Made by a program: the position numbers and the translations under genes
The notes under the pieces: model-generated
Told to the model about the DNA's origin: nothing
The model's input: only the letters and a program-made list of their open reading frames with translations
Database searches by the model: none
DNA from: an uncultured Lachnospiraceae bacterium
GTDB taxonomy: Bacteria; Bacillota; Clostridia; Lachnospirales; Lachnospiraceae
Direction: 5' to 3'
NCBI GenBank assembly: GCA_949948735.1
Contig: CATLGV010000023.1
Coordinates: 1-61,944 of the forward strand
DNA: 61,944 nucleotides
Shown: piece after piece, positions 54,376-61,944 of the stretch
Layout: each line of letters starts with the position of its first letter
Numbering within the stretch: position 1 is the first letter of the stretch

Positions 54376-55344
54376 TTAAAAACGTTTATCTTTTGACAAT
54401 CTCCAATAATGCAATCCTAATGCTGTTAATTTGCATGATTTATTTTCCATTGCCGCAAAATACATATGTTCAGTTCCAACAGGTTCAACAAGACCTACAC
54501 TTTCAAATAACTGCAATTCCTTAAAAATACTTACATGCATTGGATCAGCATATGGTTCAATTACTTGATGCTCTATGTCCAATGCATTTGTGTATTCATA
54601 CGATGGGTCTAATTTAAACTCATCTGTCGGATTTTGAAAATATACACTCAACTTCCTAAGAATTGTTTTCTCTACTTTTGCTTGAATTGTCCTTAACGGT
54701 AAAAATTGAGAGATATTTGTCTTAAAAACTGGTCGCTGTTGCCATGCTCCCAATGACTGATCAACAAATGAATATAAACTAGCAGGCGTAATATTTCCAC
54801 CAATGTCTGCTGCACCACCTTTTAGCCCTTGTATCAGCAATTCTGTAAAAACACCATGCTGTATTGCTCCATTTTCAGCAGATGTTTGCCAAGGCTGACT
54901 TGCTGCTATTACCGTTACACCTTCTCCTAAAACAGAATTATTATTTAGCAGTATTGATTCTCCCATTTTTGCAGCAAAGCAACAGTCTAAAATAATCACC
55001 TTATTTTTGCATTTAGAGTTATTCGCCCATGCTAAAACATCGGTCATTCTTACTCCATAATCACTTCCCGAAAAGTCTGTTGTGCAAAGATAACCTCCAT
55101 CAGTATCTGCTCCATGACCTGAGAAATACAAAAGAGCAATATCATCGTTTCCCATAAACAACTGTTCTATAGCTGCTCTCAACTGTTCTTTTGTACAACT
55201 ATCAATAATCGGCATCACATCAAAATCAGGTGAGCCATCCCCATTTGATTCGAGTAACTCTTTCATAGCAATCGCATCGTTATCGCACCAATCCAGTTCA
55301 CAATCGGGATAATTATTTAACCCCACTACTAATGCTTTTCGCAT
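54376..55344 (-). CDS. Caspase-like protease (putative Thoeris effector)
   Basis: A 322-residue protein with an N-terminal peptidase C14/metacaspase domain: RKALVVGLNNYP, LLYFSGHGADTDGGYL (His near 76) and VIILDCCFAAKMG (Cys near 120) form the dyad. Residues from about 210 are a separate C-terminal domain of unknown fold that could bind a nucleotide signal. The ATG at 55344 has GGAGGTGTGTAAA; an upstream GTG is less likely. As the first gene of a unit with two TIR genes it matches Thoeris systems in which a TIR-made signal switches on a caspase-like protease, causing abortive infection. Confidence 0.85.
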   Translation of the reverse strand: MRKALVVGLNNYPDCELDWCDNDAIAMKELLESNGDGSPDFDVMPIIDSCTKEQLRAAIEQLFMGNDDIALLYFSGHGADTDGGYLCTTDFSGSDYGVRMTDVLAWANNSKCKNKVIILDCCFAAKMGESILLNNNSVLGEGVTVIAASQPWQTSAENGAIQHGVFTELLIQGLKGGAADIGGNITPASLYSFVDQSLGAWQQRPVFKTNISQFLPLRTIQAKVEKTILRKLSVYFQNPTDEFKLDPSYEYTNALDIEHQVIEPYADPMHVSIFKELQLFESVGLVEPVGTEHMYFAAMENKSCKLTALGLHYWRLSKDKRF

Positions 55345-55537
55345 TTTACACACCTCCTCATTTATTAAGTACCAGTTTATCCGAGCTATCCTCTAAACCT
55401 ATCTCAATCCTAAAAATTCATCTCCATTCAAATATATCATATAATTCACCATCTCTACAAGCCAATATTGGAAGATGAAAAATAATAGCACATTATGTAT
55501 CTTTCATGTAGCAGTTGTAATCTATGTTGCTACATCT

Positions 55538-56371
55538 CTACTTGCTTGTTAATTGATTGAACAGAACATTACCTAACATGCTAAGAGATGTTCGCGCAAT
55601 ATCAAGCATAATATTTATCATATCATTATTTTTCCAATGGCTTCCGTCACCCTGCGTATAAATTGAAGCTGCCTGCAACATTATTGTTCGACTATTGCAA
55701 AGGACAAACTTGTTTTTGCACAAATTGGTATTTACTTTCATGCCATAGTTTGCAGCAGTAAGTCTATCAAGCCTGTTCAGCGTGCCATTATCATAATGCA
55801 ATGTATAATCACTACCGTCAGGTCTTTGTATCGTAATATCATACGTCAAAAAATTTGAACCCTCTAAAAACAAGATGTACGGAAAATAAGGCTCCGACAA
55901 CATATAGTTAGCAATTTCACGAACATTCTTGTGTGCCCGCTCAATGGCATTTCCTGCCGCCATTAAATCTTGATTATCATTTTTTCCAACTTTGATACCA
56001 GCCTTTATATTATCAATATCCTTGCCTTGAAACTTTGCTTCTGAAACAACTACAACGTGCCATTTCCCATTGTCGTCCTTAACTTCAATAATTCCTCCAT
56101 CTGGAATAATGCTCGCACTTTGCAAGAACAAAGTCTGTCCGAGATCGTCATCAATTTCATGCAATGCTTCATTTATCTCTTTCTTTGAAATGCTTTTCCT
56201 ATATCTAAAAGTCAATGTTGGAAATTCCTCTTGTAGCTTATGTACTACGATTTTGGAATTATCAGAAACTTTCCTGTCATGTTCTTGCGCTTCTTCATCA
56301 AAAATTCCAATGACACCATCTGCTGCCTTTTGTTGTGTTGTTAGCCTATCAGATTGCTGTTTCCCTTTCAT
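55538..56371 (-). CDS. EcoRI/RsrI-type type II restriction endonuclease
   Basis: A 277-residue endonuclease of the same length as EcoRI and clearly homologous along it: QSDRLTTQQKAADGVIGIF, FRYRKSISKKEINEAL, DLMAAGNAIERAHKNVREIA, LEGSNFLT and NRLDRLTAANYGM. The catalytic residues fall at exactly the EcoRI numbers: Asp91 (IPDGG), Glu111 and Lys113 (SEAKFQGKD). The AAGNAIERAH segment is the EcoRI recognition helix region, so GAATTC is the predicted site. The start overlaps the methylase gene by 23 nt. Base composition is lower in GC than the chromosomal part, consistent with transfer. Confidence 0.95.
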   Translation of the reverse strand: MKGKQQSDRLTTQQKAADGVIGIFDEEAQEHDRKVSDNSKIVVHKLQEEFPTLTFRYRKSISKKEINEALHEIDDDLGQTLFLQSASIIPDGGIIEVKDDNGKWHVVVVSEAKFQGKDIDNIKAGIKVGKNDNQDLMAAGNAIERAHKNVREIANYMLSEPYFPYILFLEGSNFLTYDITIQRPDGSDYTLHYDNGTLNRLDRLTAANYGMKVNTNLCKNKFVLCNSRTIMLQAASIYTQGDGSHWKNNDMINIMLDIARTSLSMLGNVLFNQLTSK

Positions 56372-57314
56372 CTTGTTGTTCTCCTTTTAAGTTTGTAAAT
56401 AGTTCTTCCGCATTGCTTATATGAATATAGTCCGTGTTTTGTCCTAATTCCTTCATAAGTTCAAGATGCCTGTTAAAATAACCAATAGAGGATTTATTGC
56501 TATCACACATCAAGCAATGTCGCCCTCTAGAAATGCAAACACGTCCAACTGTTCCACTTCCTGCAAAAAAATCAAGCACAACTGATCCCGGATATGAAAG
56601 TGCTTGAACAAAACGCTCTATAATCGCAACAGGTTTTTGTGTTGGGTGTCCAACACGTTCCTTGCTATTACCATTAAGTCTATTGATTTCCCATACATTT
56701 GTTGGGTTTTTGCCTTTTATTGTATTTTCCGGATTTAGGCGTTTATCTTTTAATGCCGCTTCAAGGTCTTTTTCTGAATAAGGTTCTCTTACTGAATCTA
56801 AATCAAAATAATAGTCATTTGTTTTTGCTAGCCAAATAACTTCTTCATGTCTATTTGCAAAATATCTATGAGCAGACATACCGTTTTTGTAACGCCAAAT
56901 AATCGTATTTATCATCTTAAATTTCGTATTATGCCTAACATGATGAATTATATCAATCAGGTCGCCTGATTTGACATCTCTAAACTGTATACCACCAAAA
57001 ATAACCATACTACCATTTTTTGAAAGAACTCTGTATGCCTCATCAAGCCATTTTGCAGCCCATTCAATATAATTATCGTAAATATCCCACCCTGCAAGTT
57101 CAAGATTGTAGGGTGGATCAATGCAAATTAACTGTACCGATTCGTCAGGGATTGCTTTCAAAAAGTCTAAACAATCCATAATATTCAAGCAAAGCATAGT
57201 TTTATCGGGCGCTGTAAAATCTGTTGCTATCTTATGCTTTAACGTATTATCCTTACGCATTTTGTTCAAAGACATAAGTGCATGATTATGATGCGATTTA
57301 TTATGAATAGCCAT
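56349..57314 (-). CDS. M.RsrI-type adenine-N6 DNA methyltransferase
   Basis: A 321-residue beta-class methylase: catalytic motif IV DPPYN (about residue 67) comes before motif I DFFAGSGT (about 257). Segments NGMSAHRYFANRHEEV, KDKRLNPENTIKGKNPTNVW and RLNGNSKERVGHPTQKPVAI match M.RsrI closely, whereas M.EcoRI is of a different class. It should protect GAATTC sites from the adjacent endonuclease. The ATG at 57314 has CGAGGTG. It lies 14 nt after the regulator gene. Confidence 0.92.
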   Translation of the reverse strand: MAIHNKSHHNHALMSLNKMRKDNTLKHKIATDFTAPDKTMLCLNIMDCLDFLKAIPDESVQLICIDPPYNLELAGWDIYDNYIEWAAKWLDEAYRVLSKNGSMVIFGGIQFRDVKSGDLIDIIHHVRHNTKFKMINTIIWRYKNGMSAHRYFANRHEEVIWLAKTNDYYFDLDSVREPYSEKDLEAALKDKRLNPENTIKGKNPTNVWEINRLNGNSKERVGHPTQKPVAIIERFVQALSYPGSVVLDFFAGSGTVGRVCISRGRHCLMCDSNKSSIGYFNRHLELMKELGQNTDYIHISNAEELFTNLKGEQQDERETAI

Positions 57315-57328
57315 GTTTACACCTCGTA

Positions 57329-57532
57329 TTATTCTACATTTATTTCTACAATATCGTCAAGCCCACATTCCATAACTGCGGCAATTCGTGCCAACGTATC
57401 CATTGATACGGTTTCATTTTTTCCCATTTTAGCAAGTACGGTTGTACTAATACCCGCCCTTTTTCGCATTTCCGTTTTCGTAATGCCTTTATCAATTAAC
57501 AGTTTCCACAATCTGTTATAATTAACCGCCAT
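57329..57532 (-). CDS. Small XRE regulator (R-M controller candidate)
   Basis: A 67-residue HTH protein: YNRLWKLLIDKGITKTEMRK and RAGISTTVLAKMGKNETVSM, then a C-terminal helix pair (LARIAAVMECGLDDIVEI). This short XRE type is common in Firmicutes. As the first gene of the R-M unit it may delay endonuclease expression as C proteins do, but its sequence is not a classical C protein. Confidence 0.72.
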   Translation of the reverse strand: MAVNYNRLWKLLIDKGITKTEMRKRAGISTTVLAKMGKNETVSMDTLARIAAVMECGLDDIVEINVE

Positions 57533-57705
57533 TGCGCAACCTCCTGCATAATCATAAAAACATAAAATGAATTATAGCACAATGGCGGTCAAAATTCAAT
57601 ATATTATCCACAAATACAGATATTATATTCGGCATTTTTATCCTTTCCGCTCTATCAATAACTCAGACAATATTCGGAAACATATTGCCTAATAGCCTAT
57701 TGCCT

Positions 57706-57725
57706 ACATGGTGCTAGCACCATGT
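57706..57725. repeat. Perfect 20-bp palindrome
   Basis: ACATGGTGCTAGCACCATGT is a perfect palindrome between the R-M unit and the mobilization module. A near copy (two mismatches from symmetry) is at 44476-44495. It may mark the junction where defence cargo joined the mobilization backbone, or be a regulator site. Confidence 0.6.
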
Positions 57726-57743
57726 CAAAAAATATCACTAACG

Positions 57744-57773
57744 AAAAGGCAGGTTATTCTCGCCTGCCCTTTT
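57744..57773 (-). terminator. Terminator of the mobilization unit
   Basis: AAAAGGCAGG and CCTGCCCTTTT pair over 10 bp, just past the stop of the gene ending at 57788; T-rich on both strands. Confidence 0.75.
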
Positions 57774-57787
57774 CTCTCATATCCTTA

Positions 57788-58102
57788 TTATCTCACAAAA
57801 CTCCTCTCCAATTTCTCCCTCTGCTCCTTTAACTCATTCTGCTTTTCATACAAATCATTACGCTCCTCACACAATTTTTTCATACGTTCTAGTTTTTCTC
57901 TGATGCCCTCCCGACATTCCGGCTCTATCTGCTTATATTCCCCTGTCAGACTGCGGATTTTATTGTTATTCTCTTTCATCTGTTCCGAAACGCATACCCA
58001 ATCCACTAAATTCCTTACTTCCATATCCATTTCGTAAAGTTCTGTTTCTATCAAAATCTTCGTGCAAAGCCGCACCATCACTTTTTTCTCTGTATCCGTC
58101 AT
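57788..58102 (-). CDS. Small coiled-coil protein of the mobilization module
   Basis: A 104-residue charged helical protein (TDTEKKVMVRLCTKILIETE ... LEERNDLYEKQNELKEQREK with cysteines). Family unknown. The ATG at 58102 has GAGGGATAAT; a TTG four codons upstream overlaps the previous gene. A decayed copy of its C-terminal half lies at 45908-46112, so it belongs to the backbone of this element family. Confidence 0.65.
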   Translation of the reverse strand: MTDTEKKVMVRLCTKILIETELYEMDMEVRNLVDWVCVSEQMKENNNKIRSLTGEYKQIEPECREGIREKLERMKKLCEERNDLYEKQNELKEQREKLERSFVR

Positions 58103-58110
58103 ATTATCCC

Positions 58111-58479
58111 TCAACTTTCATATCTAAAAAATTCTCTCGCCAATGCTTCTGCCATAGCTTTACTGTACCCCTGCTTCAAATAGCCTTGAACAATCGTGCC
58201 AAACATCCCTTTAACCATATCCGCCTCTATGTTACAATAGGCTTGCAGCTCTCCCGACAACGCCATTACAACATACTCAATCGGCTTATTGTCCAACAAC
58301 TTATGCAGCTTCGCAAGCGATTGTTCTGTAGTGCGCAGACTGGCTTCTATTTCTTCACATTTCAACCGCAAAACATTATCGTCAGAATAATAAACCTCCA
58401 CATAACCGTTATCCATATTGTATTCACAGCCTATAATATTTTCCATAGAATACTGTCCGCTCCAATTCCCATTATCCAT
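58111..58479 (-). CDS. Hypothetical protein of the mobilization module
   Basis: A 122-residue acidic protein. Residues 12-35 (MENIIGCEYNMDNGYVEVYY) resemble small DUF6061-like proteins of Clostridia elements, but I am not sure. The C-terminal part is helical (VKGMFGTIVQGYLKQGYSKA). It lies 19 nt after the MobV gene and 8 nt before the next gene, so all three are one transcript. An ATG at 58446 is an alternative start. Confidence 0.6.
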   Translation of the reverse strand: MDNGNWSGQYSMENIIGCEYNMDNGYVEVYYSDDNVLRLKCEEIEASLRTTEQSLAKLHKLLDNKPIEYVVMALSGELQAYCNIEADMVKGMFGTIVQGYLKQGYSKAMAEALAREFFRYES

Positions 58480-58498
58480 CCTATCAATCCATCCTTTC

Positions 58499-59878
58499 TT
58501 ACCTGCCTATTCCATATGCTCTATTCTGTTGTTTTCTATTTTGTGCAATTCGTTCCAGTTCTCTCGCATTTGTCACAATCGCATCAATCTTATCCACCCC
58601 AACATATTGTTTCACACGTTCAAAATCATCCGCCTTTTCCTGCAACTGCTCTAATTTTACATACTGCTGATGTACCTTGCTTTTATAGAAACCAATATCC
58701 TGCGCCTGTTTTGTGACTTTTTCCTTTAACTGTTTTATCTGCTCCATAAGATTGACACATTTTATTGTAAGGCTTTTTACGATTTCTTTCAGTCTTTCCA
58801 CAAGCGGCATGGCGTTCTTTTCCCGATAAGCCTTTGCGCTCATTAGTACAGTCGGCTCTGGCAACTGCCATTTTGCATCTTCATCATAGGCATATATATT
58901 ACATTCCAACGCTGCTTTAGAATCAGCCATTTTCTCAATATCCTGCTGTAACTTCTTCTGCCGCTGTTCCAATGCTTTATTATCAGACATCAGCTTTTCC
59001 CTGTCCTCTATCAATCCATCCGCCTGTTCCCTTAATAAATTATTGGTTGCAGAAAGCTCCGTTGTTTCCTGCCTGACTGCTTCATTTTCCAGTTTTATCT
59101 TCTCTATTTCATTTTCAGCCAAGACTTGCTGATAAATAATGTGGGATAGCTCCGCTTTATTGCTAGATACCGTCTTTTCCAATTTTGCAACTTCTTTTGC
59201 TCTCTCCTGCTTTTCAAAATCCAGTACAGATAAATGTTTATTATGCGTTCCTAACTGTTTCCACCGCACACCGTATCTTTCCGCCACTTTTGAAAGCTCC
59301 TGTTTTTCTGACTCCATCCATTGATTCCACTCCGTTGCACTTCTTGTCCCGCCTTTAAACCCCTGCTCTGCCAGTGCGCCTTTCAGTGACACTCTCGTAT
59401 CAAGTCCACGCTTGCTGTTACGAATAAACGGAACAAAATCAATGTGAACGTGCGGCGTTTCCTCATCCATATGCAGATGTGCCGAAAACACATATAGATT
59501 AGGATTTCTTTTCTGAAAATCTTCCATAAATTCTATCAGTATATCTTTTGCAAGCTGTCCTTCTTCGCTTTTGGCGTTCGTATCATCTTTGTTGCCAATC
59601 TGAAGAATAACCTCGTGAAATAATTTCTCCTGCTTGCTCTGCCTTATCTTCTCATAATAATTGTCAATTTTCCGGTCACTCCGTTTCTGCTTTGCATTGT
59701 AACGCTCCAATGATTCATCAAATAATTCGTGATATACCTTTTTAATATCCAAATGGCAGAACTCCACATTATATTTGCTCCGTTCCTTATCCACGTTCTT
59801 TGCGCTAAAAGTTCTCGTATTATGGCTGACAGAACCTTTTCCCATCATGCCGCTAATTGTTCTCTCCAATAATCTCAC
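58499..59878 (-). CDS. MobV/MobA-type relaxase of element B
   Basis: A 459-residue relaxase. MGKGSVSHNTRTFSAKNVDK (N-terminal motif) and HLHMDEETPHVHIDFVPF (three-histidine motif, near residue 135) define the family; KRGLDTRVSLKGALAEQGFK and GTHNKHLSVLDFEKQ follow. A long coiled coil covers residues about 225-330, with more helical repeats to the end. The GTG at 59878 is used because related proteins carry the RTIS segment before MMGKGSV; an ATG at 59848 is possible. It should nick the oriT-like site just upstream. Confidence 0.88.
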   Translation of the reverse strand: MRLLERTISGMMGKGSVSHNTRTFSAKNVDKERSKYNVEFCHLDIKKVYHELFDESLERYNAKQKRSDRKIDNYYEKIRQSKQEKLFHEVILQIGNKDDTNAKSEEGQLAKDILIEFMEDFQKRNPNLYVFSAHLHMDEETPHVHIDFVPFIRNSKRGLDTRVSLKGALAEQGFKGGTRSATEWNQWMESEKQELSKVAERYGVRWKQLGTHNKHLSVLDFEKQERAKEVAKLEKTVSSNKAELSHIIYQQVLAENEIEKIKLENEAVRQETTELSATNNLLREQADGLIEDREKLMSDNKALEQRQKKLQQDIEKMADSKAALECNIYAYDEDAKWQLPEPTVLMSAKAYREKNAMPLVERLKEIVKSLTIKCVNLMEQIKQLKEKVTKQAQDIGFYKSKVHQQYVKLEQLQEKADDFERVKQYVGVDKIDAIVTNARELERIAQNRKQQNRAYGIGR

Positions 59879-59934
59879 ACCTTCCCATCTTCTTTATTTT
59901 TATCTGTTATATTTTGTGCCGACAGGCACAGCCT

Positions 59935-60020
59935 TTGTTACTTTCTGCGAAAGTAACGCAAAAGCACTTTCGACACACTCCGCTTTATCAAAAGTGCCTT
60001 TGCGCCCTGCCGGGGGCTTC
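59935..60020 (-). promoter_or_regulatory. Putative oriT region of element B
   Basis: Upstream of the relaxase gene lie a perfect hairpin GTTACTTTC/GAAAGTAAC (59937-59957) and an inverted repeat CAAAAGCACTTTCG/CAAAAGTGCCTTTG (59959-60002) around ACACACTCCGCTTTAT. Such nested repeats are typical of mobilization origins. The remaining part to 60200 shows no gene. Confidence 0.65.
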
Positions 60021-60200
60021 CCGTCCTACGGACGGTGGGCGGCTTTTCGCCGCCTTGATACCGCCGCTTTCCGGCTTTCTCCCAACACCGCAACATTGCA
60101 ATGTCTATAATCTTTGCAGCCTTGCAATCTTCAAGAACGCAATTCTAAGACTGCAAAATTCTAATACTCTGCATTGTTGCGCTGTTGCCTTGCCTGTCCG

Positions 60201-61178
60201 TCACTGTCTGATTTTATCCAGTTCCCAATACCATGTGTTGTTTATGCGCTTCGCTCGGACACCTAACTCTTTCTTCGCATTTTCCAGTGTTCGCTTCGAT
60301 ATGCCCTGTTCGTCCGCTAAATTGAAAATCTCATTGCTCTGCATGGCATTATTTGTTTCTGCCAGTTCCCGAAGCAGACGCTTCGCCTGCTCCATTTTAT
60401 TTGCTTTTGGGGCAATGCCACCTAACACTTCATCAGCGGTAATGTCATAATCCCCTAGCCACCTAAAACCATCCTCCGACAGTGCAAATGCTTTCGAGTG
60501 TCCGAACGCCGCAAGGTTGTTTTTTATCTGCACCACTGCCCTTATATTTTCCTCTCCCTCTACCCTGCCGACCAACAAAACACTTCTAGCGACTGCAAAG
60601 AAATCAATCGAACCCATTCCCCGGTATGCCGCCTTATTTCCTGCCGCTTTGTTCATATGCCCGACAAGAACAATCGCACACTGGTATTTCTCTGCCAGTG
60701 CCGCTAATTTCTTCGTCATATCCCTTGCTTCGTTTGCTCGGTTCATATCCATACCGCCGCCCAAATAGGCTTGTATCGGGTCTAAAATCAACAGCTTTGC
60801 ACCTGTCTTTATAACAGCTTCTTCCAAGCGTTCATCTATCATGGAAAGTGATTTTATCTTTTCATCAATGACCGAGATTTTCTCACAGTCTGCCCCTGCC
60901 TGTTCCAACCGGGGCTTTACCGTATCGGCAAGACCGTCCTCCGCACTCTGATAGATGACATTCAAAGGCTCTGTAAGTTTCATTTCACCGCCTAAGCCCT
61001 CTCCCTTTGTCAGCTTTGCCGCTATGTTCAGCACAAATGTTGTCTTTCCGTCCCCCGGATCGCCTTGTACGATTGTCAGCTTGCCATAAGGGATAAACGG
61101 AAACCACAGCCAAGAAATTTCCTTCGACTGTATCTCCGACAATTTAATCAACTGTAATTCTGTTTTTGTTTCTTCCAT
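60201..61178 (-). CDS. AAA/RecA-like ATPase (RepA-type helicase family)
   Basis: A 325-residue ATPase with Walker A GDPGDGKTT (about residues 37-45), IYQSAEDGL, Walker B LLILDPIQAYL, and IVLVGHMNKAA, GMGSIDFFAVARSV as later motifs. This is the AAA_25/RepA-like group found in plasmid replication modules and integrative elements. The last 70 residues form a winged-helix-like region (NEIFNLADEQGISKRTLENA). The ATG at 61178 has GGAGGGCATT. It lies between the integrase and the relaxase; it may help replication of the excised form. Confidence 0.85.
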   Translation of the reverse strand: MEETKTELQLIKLSEIQSKEISWLWFPFIPYGKLTIVQGDPGDGKTTFVLNIAAKLTKGEGLGGEMKLTEPLNVIYQSAEDGLADTVKPRLEQAGADCEKISVIDEKIKSLSMIDERLEEAVIKTGAKLLILDPIQAYLGGGMDMNRANEARDMTKKLAALAEKYQCAIVLVGHMNKAAGNKAAYRGMGSIDFFAVARSVLLVGRVEGEENIRAVVQIKNNLAAFGHSKAFALSEDGFRWLGDYDITADEVLGGIAPKANKMEQAKRLLRELAETNNAMQSNEIFNLADEQGISKRTLENAKKELGVRAKRINNTWYWELDKIRQ

Positions 61179-61208
61179 AATGCCCTCCATTTCTGAAAAA
61201 TCGTTGCC

Positions 61209-61266
61209 ACTGGAAGAAACCTCTGCTATACTGGTATTGTGATATTGATAACAGAGGTTTTCCAGT
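61209..61266. repeat. Inverted repeat between integrase and ATPase genes
   Basis: ACTGGAAGAAACCTCTG and CAGAGGTTTTCCAGT are inverted copies with one unpaired base, enclosing 26 nt. It could be a terminator-like mRNA structure or a protein-binding site. Confidence 0.55.
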
Positions 61267-61276
61267 TATCACAGCC

Positions 61277-61944
61277 CTAACAGTTGCCGCTGTCGGGGCT
61301 ATTTCCTTTTTCGTTGTCAAGTAAATCTGCCACTCTCCGTTGCTGATTAGGATATAAATGTCCGTAGGTATTCAGCGTAATACGAATATCCTTGTGCCCC
61401 ACTCTCTCTTTTATCAAAAGTGGTTCTATACCCTTATTGATTAAGTACGCCACATGAGAATGTCTAAGGTCATGTACCCGGATATTCTTCACTCCGGATT
61501 TCGCAATTTGGCGTTTCATTTTATGCTGAACCGCTTCCTGCACGATTGGGAAAAGTCTTTCATCGTCCGGCATACCATAGTGACCGTCAACAAAATCTTT
61601 AATTTCTTTTTTCAAAAACTCCGGGATTTCAACAGTCCTTACCGACTGCTTTGTTTTCGGTTCTGTAATAACGTCCTGCCTGCCAGTGCGATAATAAGTT
61701 TTGGTAATGCTGATTTGGTTATTTTCAAAACTTATATCGCCCTTTGTCAAAGCCAATAATTCGCCAATCCTACAGCCCGTCCAAAAGAGGATTTCAAAGA
61801 TTAAATAGTATCGTGTCCCCGGCTCTATCGTCTGAATAAATCTCTGATATTCCTCTGTTGTCCAAAAGTCCAAACTTCTTGAATCGGAATTTCCCATGCG
61901 CTTCACTTTCTTACATGGATTTGTGTGCAAATCATAAATGCGTG
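61277..61944 (-). CDS. Tyrosine recombinase (integrase) of element B, partial
   Basis: The frame is open to the window end, so only the C-terminal 221 residues are seen (RIYDLHTNPCKKVKRMG onward). The catalytic domain is complete: TGCRIGELL (Arg), VHDLRHSH (His-x-x-Arg), GHKDIRIT (His) and TYGHLYP (Tyr). It aligns closely with the element A integrase from the NPCKKV motif to the end, in line with both using the tuf 3' end. The N-terminal arm-binding domain lies outside; it should differ, since the arm repeats differ (TTGGCACC versus TGTTATCA). Confidence 0.92.
   Translation of the reverse strand, partial: RIYDLHTNPCKKVKRMGNSDSRSLDFWTTEEYQRFIQTIEPGTRYYLIFEILFWTGCRIGELLALTKGDISFENNQISITKTYYRTGRQDVITEPKTKQSVRTVEIPEFLKKEIKDFVDGHYGMPDDERLFPIVQEAVQHKMKRQIAKSGVKNIRVHDLRHSHVAYLINKGIEPLLIKERVGHKDIRITLNTYGHLYPNQQRRVADLLDNEKGNSPDSGNC

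Larger units (their letters stand above)
53257..61944. mobile_element. Integrative mobilizable element B (right end outside window)
   Basis: It starts at tuf copy 2 and holds TTGGCACC direct repeats at 11-bp spacing (53413-53431), exactly 103 bp inside the att copy, as in element A. Contents: two TIR genes, a caspase-like gene, an EcoRI-type R-M system with regulator, two small genes, MobV relaxase, oriT-like region, AAA ATPase and integrase. The right att and presumably the intact tuf gene lie beyond 61944. Confidence 0.72.

Overview
The window looks like a chromosome segment of a gut Clostridia bacterium, most likely Lachnospiraceae. The reasons are clostridial-type strong Shine-Dalgarno sites (AGGAGG), an FMN riboswitch in front of ribU, a pectin/hexuronate gene cluster, a CD3324-type small regulator, and integrative elements of the kind common in that family. 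This is inference from gene content only.

Region 1 (1-6.2 kb) is housekeeping on the minus strand. It has two tRNA-Ser genes with a clear promoter, and the cluster tsaE, tsaB, rimI, rnz, a membrane-anchored unknown, tsaD and ispD. These genes serve t6A tRNA modification, ribosomal protein acetylation, tRNA 3' processing and isoprenoid synthesis. Region 2 (6.2-18 kb) holds a MacAB-like ABC export cassette, riboswitch-controlled ribU, a secreted nuclease, a phosphotransferase-family protein, a conserved unknown and a GH28 enzyme. It ends with an MFS pump preceded by a leader peptide and an intrinsic terminator (an attenuator). Region 3 (18.4-31.4 kb) has a second ABC system with a 1000-residue FtsX-type permease, then a catabolic operon: uxuA, uxuB, a GH2, a domain-swapped membrane GH3 and a GPH sugar symporter. 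Region 4 (31.7-38.4 kb) has a large hybrid histidine kinase, an AraC regulator divergent from an MFS transporter, and a methyltransferase.

Region 5 (38.4-46.4 kb) is accessory: small acquired genes (CD3324-like, nucleotidyltransferase, GNATs, Nudix, LD-carboxypeptidase), several broken genes, and a dispersed palindromic repeat family with the core CAATTGACAA, one copy of which looks like a ~280-bp MITE.

Region 6 (46.5-61.9 kb) is two integrative mobilizable elements in tandem. Each begins at a copy of the 3' end of tuf (EF-Tu C-terminus REGGRTVGSGRVATIIE), and neither copy is joined to a tuf gene body. Element A (46.5-53.3 kb) carries a VirB6/TrbL-like gene, a MobV relaxase with an oriT-like region, an integrase, an excisionase-like gene, a replication-like HTH gene with internal iterons, an XRE regulator, and a tandemly duplicated type I toxin-antitoxin locus built like the enterococcal par/Fst system. 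Element B (53.3 kb to beyond the window) carries defence cargo next to its att site: two TIR-domain genes plus a caspase-like protease (the gene set of a Thoeris system with a caspase effector), and an EcoRI/RsrI-type restriction-modification system with a small regulator. Behind these come a second MobV relaxase, an oriT-like region, an AAA ATPase and a second integrase cut by the window end. Both elements have paired 8-bp direct repeats with 11-bp spacing exactly 103 bp inside the left tuf repeat, which supports this reading.
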